From Pseudomonas akapageensis (GTDB lineage Bacteria; Pseudomonadota; Gammaproteobacteria; Pseudomonadales; Pseudomonadaceae): a stretch of DNA of 64,000 nt. This document shows, piece after piece, positions 59,768 to 64,000 of this stretch. The notes below the pieces were generated by a model. The model made no database searches. It had not been told where the DNA came from and saw nothing but the letters and a program-made list of their open reading frames with translations. A program made the position numbers and the translations under genes. The stretch spans positions 81,128-145,127 of the forward strand of contig NZ_VXCP01000009.1 of assembly GCF_011355085.1 (NCBI RefSeq), read 5' to 3'. Within the stretch, counting starts at the first letter, position 1; each line of letters opens with the position of its first letter.

Positions 59768-62380
59768 GTGGCTAGCTTACTCAGATGGCTGTTTGGAATT
59801 CCCCAGCATGAACGCGACGCTCGCTTCGACGTGCGCCATCCCCCGATCCTGCCAACGCCGGGCACTGGCCCCGTCCGCTCAGCCTTGCCGACTGAAGGCA
59901 GCTCCGAATCGCTGCCATCGGTACAGAACTGGAGCCATCCCTTCAAGGACGCTCGCGACCCGCTGCGGCAGTTGACCCATCTGGCCAACGCAAAAGCGGG
60001 CTTCTACCCGCTGGGGGTCAATGGCCTTTGGCACGGCGGCGTGCATTTTGACGACGGCACCGCTGACACCCTGAATCAATCCAGCGTGCACTGCCTGGCC
60101 GACGGTGAGGTGGTCGCCTACCGCATCGACCAGCACTCGCCGACCACGTCCTACATCGTCAACAAGCTGCCGACTCTGCGACCCTTCTCGCGCAATTTCG
60201 TGCTGGTGCGACACCGCTTGCAGGCTCCGAAAATCGAAGGCAGCGCGGACACACCGCCCAGCCTGACCTTCTTCAGCCTCTACCTGCACTTGCAAGACTG
60301 GAAGGTCTATCAAACTGATGCGACCCTGGCCCGCCCGGCCTTCTGGCCCGAGGGCGCAACTCGTCGGGTCAAGGAAACAGTTAACGACTTCCACCCTCTC
60401 TATCCCAATCAACCCGGCCTGAACGTGCGCAACAAGGAATGGCAGGGCCAAGTCCTCGATCTCCTGCCCCGAGGTGCGCAGGTGACCGTCAGCGGTGAAG
60501 GCGACTACCGCAAGCTGGAGAACAGCCTCGGCCCGGCCAACCTGATCAGCGCCGAGGGAGCATTGCAGGGCTACGTTGCCTTCAGCCTGCTGGAACCCAT
60601 CGAGGGAGATCAGTATCGCGTCGCCACTAAGGAGGGCGCACTCAACGTCCGTGCCGAAGCGAAGCGTGATAGCGAGAAGATTGGGGAACTGCCAAAGGGC
60701 ACGGCGGTGACGATCAGCGGTGACGGCGAGTTCCGCAAGCTGGAGCGGATCAACCAGTACGTGCACTACAAGTCGCTGCACGGCGGGTTGGAACCCCTGG
60801 CACATGATCGCGTAGTCGTGCTCGAGCAGCCCGTCGCTATCAAGGCCGGCGACTTGATTGGTCATATCGGCCTGTACCAGGGCAGCCATGCGGAGGCCCC
60901 GGAAAAGAAACTGCATCTGGAGGTGTTCAGTGGCGATATGGTGGACAATTTCATCGAAGCCAGTCGCGCCTGGGCACAGCGCCTGCCAGCCAGCAGCAGG
61001 ACCTGGCTGAAACTGGCCAAAGGGACGGTGGTGGCCGCGCATCAAGACCACTTCAGCGCCAAGCGGCCACCTAATTTTTTCTACGGGGACACGACCTCAA
61101 GCGACGCCGACCTGCTCGTTCCCAAGAGCCTGCTCGATGGTCTGTCTGCCGACAGAAAAATCACCGAGCCCGCCACCAGTGGTCACAAGGCCTATAACTG
61201 GTACCGCCTCGACGGGTTGCTGCATGACGCCGACCACAGCCAGCTTGATGGCTGGGTGCGTGAAGAAGTGGGCATTACCCCGTGGGTCAGTCCCTGGTCG
61301 TGGGAAGGCTACGACATCATCTATCACTTCGACCTGCCGCGAAAAATGCTGTCCTCCTTCAAGCGGGCAACCGAAGGCTTCAACGACGCGCAGCTTGAAC
61401 GCTTTGGGCGCATGGCCGACGAAGGAGATCAGGGGCCGATCAAGCAGCGATTACTCGAGGTCATTGGCCGCAACTGCGAAAGCCAGATGACCGCCAAGGA
61501 ACTGCAGGCCGCCCTCAAGTTGCCCGCCCATGCCCAGTCGATCGCGCAACTGATCATCCGCGCCGAAAGCGAGTGGTACTACAGGGCACAGAAGTGGGAT
61601 GCGCTGGATGAAATACTCGGGCATAGCGGTTCGACGCCAAACCTGAACTGGCTGGCGGAGAAGGCGCGGCTCAAGCAATTGAGTTGGTGGGATGAGGTGG
61701 CGGAGAAGGTTGGGCTGCCGGGGTACGGGAAGGTGTATCACTTTCATCCGGTGGGATTTGTGGGGCATCTATCGGTCTTTCGAGAGCCGAGCGATTTGAT
61801 CGTACGACGAGGGCAAATTACTTTTGACGCCGAGGGGAATGATATTCCTAAGAGTCCTTATTTCAGTCGGCGGTTACACTGGCCAGGAGGAGCATCTGGT
61901 GTGACATTAGGGCGCGGTTATGACATGCGCCACAGGACACAAAATGCAGTATACGCGGATCTAATTGCTGCAGGTGTAAGTGCTGTTTCCGCCGAAAATT
62001 TCTCCCGTGGAGCTGGTCTGTCGAGTCAAGCTGCTCGCGATTTCGTGAACATAAATAAAGATGCATTTGGAGCGATCTCACAGCAAGCACAGCGCATTCT
62101 TTTTGAAGATGTAGTGTATCCACGGTATGAGGTGGCAGCCAAACAGCGATACAACTCAGTCGCTACGTCAGATGCGACAGCGTGGGAACAGTTGAATGAC
62201 CGCGTGCGAGATATAGCGGTGGACTTGACTTATCAGCAGGGCAGCATTTGGGGGAGGCAGATGAAATATATTTCTGCAAATAATCGACGCTTATTGGCGC
62301 AATATATCCGAGAAACACCAGAGCTACTGCAATATGAGCAAGGTCGAAATAGAGTTGGCTACTTGATGGTGGGAGAATAG
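59768..62380 (+). CDS. VgrG-associated multidomain cell-wall effector (split LytM-like, SH3 modules, lysozyme-like tip)
   Basis: 870 residues from GTG 59768 (AAGGAG 8 nt upstream; the longer frame uses a poor TTG). Residues 85-175 resemble the front of an M23/LytM fold (GLWHGGVHFDDG, then VHCLADGEVVAYR and FFSLYLHL). Two SH3-like modules follow (about 215-275 and 283-345, each with LNVR). LytM-like sequence then resumes (IKAGDLIGHIGLYQGSH, KLHLEVFSGD 358-390), with Lys where the catalytic HxH first His should be. After a helical linker (535-670), the tip (about 697-870, GVTLGRGYDM) looks like a pesticin/phage-lysozyme muramidase. Base composition drops at the tip. Secreted by T6SS; peptidoglycan target inferred. 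Confidence 0.7.
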   Translation: MASLLRWLFGIPQHERDARFDVRHPPILPTPGTGPVRSALPTEGSSESLPSVQNWSHPFKDARDPLRQLTHLANAKAGFYPLGVNGLWHGGVHFDDGTADTLNQSSVHCLADGEVVAYRIDQHSPTTSYIVNKLPTLRPFSRNFVLVRHRLQAPKIEGSADTPPSLTFFSLYLHLQDWKVYQTDATLARPAFWPEGATRRVKETVNDFHPLYPNQPGLNVRNKEWQGQVLDLLPRGAQVTVSGEGDYRKLENSLGPANLISAEGALQGYVAFSLLEPIEGDQYRVATKEGALNVRAEAKRDSEKIGELPKGTAVTISGDGEFRKLERINQYVHYKSLHGGLEPLAHDRVVVLEQPVAIKAGDLIGHIGLYQGSHAEAPEKKLHLEVFSGDMVDNFIEASRAWAQRLPASSRTWLKLAKGTVVAAHQDHFSAKRPPNFFYGDTTSSDADLLVPKSLLDGLSADRKITEPATSGHKAYNWYRLDGLLHDADHSQLDGWVREEVGITPWVSPWSWEGYDIIYHFDLPRKMLSSFKRATEGFNDAQLERFGRMADEGDQGPIKQRLLEVIGRNCESQMTAKELQAALKLPAHAQSIAQLIIRAESEWYYRAQKWDALDEILGHSGSTPNLNWLAEKARLKQLSWWDEVAEKVGLPGYGKVYHFHPVGFVGHLSVFREPSDLIVRRGQITFDAEGNDIPKSPYFSRRLHWPGGASGVTLGRGYDMRHRTQNAVYADLIAAGVSAVSAENFSRGAGLSSQAARDFVNINKDAFGAISQQAQRILFEDVVYPRYEVAAKQRYNSVATSDATAWEQLNDRVRDIAVDLTYQQGSIWGRQMKYISANNRRLLAQYIRETPELLQYEQGRNRVGYLMVGE

Positions 62381-62382
62381 AA

Positions 62383-62865
62383 TTGAAGCTGATTGCATCA
62401 TTTGTTATTTCAATGTTGTTAATATTTCTGCTTGCCGAAGGTCATGCGGCTGATTTTAGTCTGCAGGAAAATGAGTCTGAAAATATATCGTCTTTTCAAT
62501 GGCCTGGATTCTACTCGAAAAAAAGTGAGTTATGCACCTTGCCAAACAACGGAGAGGACTGCTCCGAACAGTTTCGTGATCATCTTAAAATAGAGTCGGT
62601 GCGCCAAGGCTATTTGGTAGAGCTGCATAGCACACAAGCAGATCAGCATGTTTGCTCTTTTTTGTTCGAAATGGATAATGTGGGGCAGGCTCTCATTTAC
62701 AAAACTCATTTTGGACCTGTGCTAATACAACGCAATGGCAGTTTTCTTGAGATTTCGTCGAAAGGGATCGATCCAACGGCGCTTGGATTAGGAGTGTGTG
62801 GAGCGCACGCAGAAATTGATGGCTTGAGGTTCCCTTTGAGTAGCAAAGTCGATGGCAGGCGCTAA
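62383..62865 (+). CDS. Predicted periplasmic immunity protein of the VgrG-linked effector
   Basis: A 160-residue protein from TTG 62383, 2 nt after the effector stop, with GGGAG 6-7 nt upstream inside the effector's end. Sec signal peptide (cleavage near GHA-AD). The mature part is beta-rich with four cysteines (LCTLPNNGEDC, HVCSF, GVCGAH), the build of periplasmic lysozyme-inhibitor-like immunity proteins. No family is recognised. Position right after a cell-wall-degrading effector and export to the periplasm are the basis for the call. Lower GC than vgrG. Confidence 0.6.
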   Translation: MKLIASFVISMLLIFLLAEGHAADFSLQENESENISSFQWPGFYSKKSELCTLPNNGEDCSEQFRDHLKIESVRQGYLVELHSTQADQHVCSFLFEMDNVGQALIYKTHFGPVLIQRNGSFLEISSKGIDPTALGLGVCGAHAEIDGLRFPLSSKVDGRR

Positions 62866-62869
62866 AAAA

Positions 62870-63650
62870 ATGATTAAATACTTAGCGATTATCCTATTTT
62901 TGGATTTCGTGAAAACTGCCATTGCAACTGAACAGGTGTGTAATGGTGTAGGCGTAAAGCAGACCCATCAGCCGGTAGAGATGGGTGGGGTTACAGCGTG
63001 CTTCGTTTATACGAATGCGAATGAGCAAGAGGAGGGGCGGTTATCAGTCAATCCCTACGGAATCGCAGCCTATTCAACTTCAAAAACTGTAAAGCCGACG
63101 CTTGTTTATGAGTTTCCCTACGCTGGGACGGTAGGAAATATCATCGAGGCGTTTCTTTTTCTATCGATGGGGCAGGCGATGAGAGGATTTTTGTTATTCA
63201 TAGTATCGAGACGCCAAGCTCATGGGATCCCGTAAGTGATGTGTATGATGTGAGCGTAATAAAACTCAATAATGGAGCGCTGATCGAGGACAAAAAAACT
63301 TTCTCGTTTTTTTTGACTTGGGTGGAGATATGCTTGATTCTGAAGGAAGGTCGACTTATCTGTTTCCTTATAAGGATAAAAAGTCAATAGATGAGGTGGT
63401 TAACTCTCCCTTGTTTCAGGTTGTTAATTCGTCTGCTTCAGTAAAAGGTACGATCAAGGAGAAAGCGTTTTTGTATGGCGGCGACTCCGAGCCGGTTATC
63501 CAAGATCCGAGCAAGATGTACTTAATTGAAGGCGACCAGGTCACGGTGGAGGACTCGATTGCAGGTTTGTGCAAGATCTCGTACGAGGCGAAAACAAAAC
63601 CGATAACGATGTGGGTGAAGTGCAATTCGATAATTTTCTCGAAGGATTAA
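62870..63650 (+). pseudogene. Secreted protein gene interrupted by two single-base frameshifts at T runs
   Basis: Three frames read as one protein. 62870-about 63160 gives a signal peptide (MIKYLAIILFLDFVKTAIAT) and VTACFVYTNA, then VGNIIEAFLF. From 63166 the next frame continues DGAGDERIFVIHSIETPSSW, then IEDKKTFS. After the 8-T run at 63307-63314 the third frame continues DLGGDMLDSEGRSTYLF to TAA 63650. Adding one T at about 63156-63160 and one at 63307-63314 restores a single frame of about 260 residues. It could be decay or homopolymer sequencing error. A second immunity or accessory protein is likely. Confidence 0.7.
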
Positions 63651-63660
63651 CCAGCACTCT

Positions 63661-63861
63661 ATGAACGACATAATCCGTATTAGCGACGATGCCACCGAAG
63701 GTGGAGCTGTGAGGTTGGGTGCTATCGATGTTGATAGCGTAAGAGAGCCTGTGAAGGATGTCGAGGTTAGAGACAGCAATTTGCCAATTGCATTTCAAGG
63801 CTCTTGCCGCATCTGCGATAGGACGTTTAGTTCATTGCTGTCTCAAGTAAACGGGAGCTAG
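63661..63861 (+). CDS. Small protein with PAAR-like N-terminus, possibly truncated
   Basis: 66 residues. The first 20 (MNDIIRISDDATEGGAVRLG) follow the usual opening of PAAR spike-tip proteins, M-x-x-I-I-R-x-x-D-x-x-x-x-G-G-x-V. The rest does not show the expected GD-x-V-x-CP part, and other frames do not supply it. It may be a decayed or recombined PAAR gene, or a chance resemblance. Only a GAAGGA 14 nt upstream could serve as ribosome site. Confidence 0.4.
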   Translation: MNDIIRISDDATEGGAVRLGAIDVDSVREPVKDVEVRDSNLPIAFQGSCRICDRTFSSLLSQVNGS

Positions 63862-63863
63862 CC

Positions 63864-64000
63864 ATGCCGGTCAGACTTGATCAGGTCCCTGCGCCGGCGC
63901 CACGATCCGCACCACCTCGTGCCTGGCTTTGGCTAGGCCTGCTGTTGCTTTTTCCGCTGTTGGGTGTGGGATTGACGTTTGGACTTGCCCCTGCAAAACT
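63864..64000 (+). CDS. Membrane-anchored protein of the VgrG island, 3' truncated by window edge
   Basis: The frame is open from ATG 63864 (GGGAG 6 nt upstream) to the last base, 45 residues. A Pro/Ala-rich basic start (MPVRLDQVPAPAPRSAPPRA) is followed by a single hydrophobic helix (WLWLGLLLLFPLLGVGLTFG). Too little is visible for a family. Its place suggests a further island gene. Confidence 0.5.
   Translation, partial: MPVRLDQVPAPAPRSAPPRAWLWLGLLLLFPLLGVGLTFGLAPAK

Noticed and set aside
57360..64000. A complete type VI secretion gene cluster
   Set aside because: Only vgrG and cargo/cognate genes are present; no tssB, tssC, clpV, hcp or membrane-complex genes are visible in the window.

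Overview
The window reads as a chromosomal segment of a fluorescent-type Pseudomonas (P. fluorescens lineage or a close relative). The basis is the high-GC coding style, the GCGGGCTTGCCCGC-type REP elements, the gene families present (DUF3077, OsmC-YcaO fusion, Ohr, LldP, DUF1254, VgrG) and the high density of LysR/AraC/GntR regulators. This is recognition by eye, not a database identification. I see no rRNA, tRNA, CRISPR array, transposase or prophage core; it is accessory and metabolic chromosome seeded with palindromic repeats.

Layout. 1-2.5 kb: a truncated ferritin-like di-iron protein, a MAPEG membrane protein and a fatty-acid-hydroxylase-type membrane oxygenase. 2.7-9.4 kb: a galactarate/glucarate catabolic regulon (transporter, GarD, GntR/FadR regulator, KdgD, 2-ketoglutarate semialdehyde dehydrogenase) with four copies of an ATCGTACAAC operator core. 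9.5-15.7 kb: polysaccharide deacetylase, GNAT and DHA2 exporter with a divergent LysR gene, then a small beta-propeller protein with a TPR/HTH regulator. 15.8-20 kb: two paralogous CAP-domain secreted proteins around a GNAT gene, a cell-wall hydrolase and a DUF3087 protein. 20.1-25.7 kb: tandem ohr genes with matching operators, a decapitated LysR gene, an ABM monooxygenase, a quinone oxidoreductase with divergent LysR, UPF0149 and DUF1801. 25.8-31 kb: lactate permease, a dienelactone-hydrolase remnant, an alpha/beta hydrolase and an OsmC-YcaO fusion. 31-37.4 kb: hydantoinase A/B between an AraC gene and a divergent GlxA-type regulator. 38.1-41.5 kb: a lower-GC LysR / PnbB-like lyase / chorismate-lyase block and an Fe(II)/2OG-type oxygenase. 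41.6-43 kb: DoxX and a DUF3077 gene with a strongly structured RNA leader. 43.1-48.6 kb: an efflux operon whose RND pump is fused in frame to a Bcr/CflA MFS transporter. 49.5-57 kb: a periplasmic sulfatase, GNAT, EamA exporter with divergent LysR, a periplasmic epoxide-hydrolase-like protein and a DUF1254 lipoprotein. 57.4-64 kb: an orphan type VI secretion VgrG island with a multidomain cell-wall effector, a probable periplasmic immunity protein, a second secreted protein broken by two poly-T frameshifts, and further small genes.

The items most worth a second look are the RND-MFS fusion; the VgrG-linked effector, in which a degenerate LytM domain is split by SH3 modules and followed by a replaceable lower-GC toxin tip; the DUF3077 leader, which can form mutually exclusive stems ending in a Shine-Dalgarno-sequestering hairpin; and the PnbB/chorismate-lyase pair, which suggests two chorismate- or arylhydroxylamine-linked reactions under one LysR regulator.
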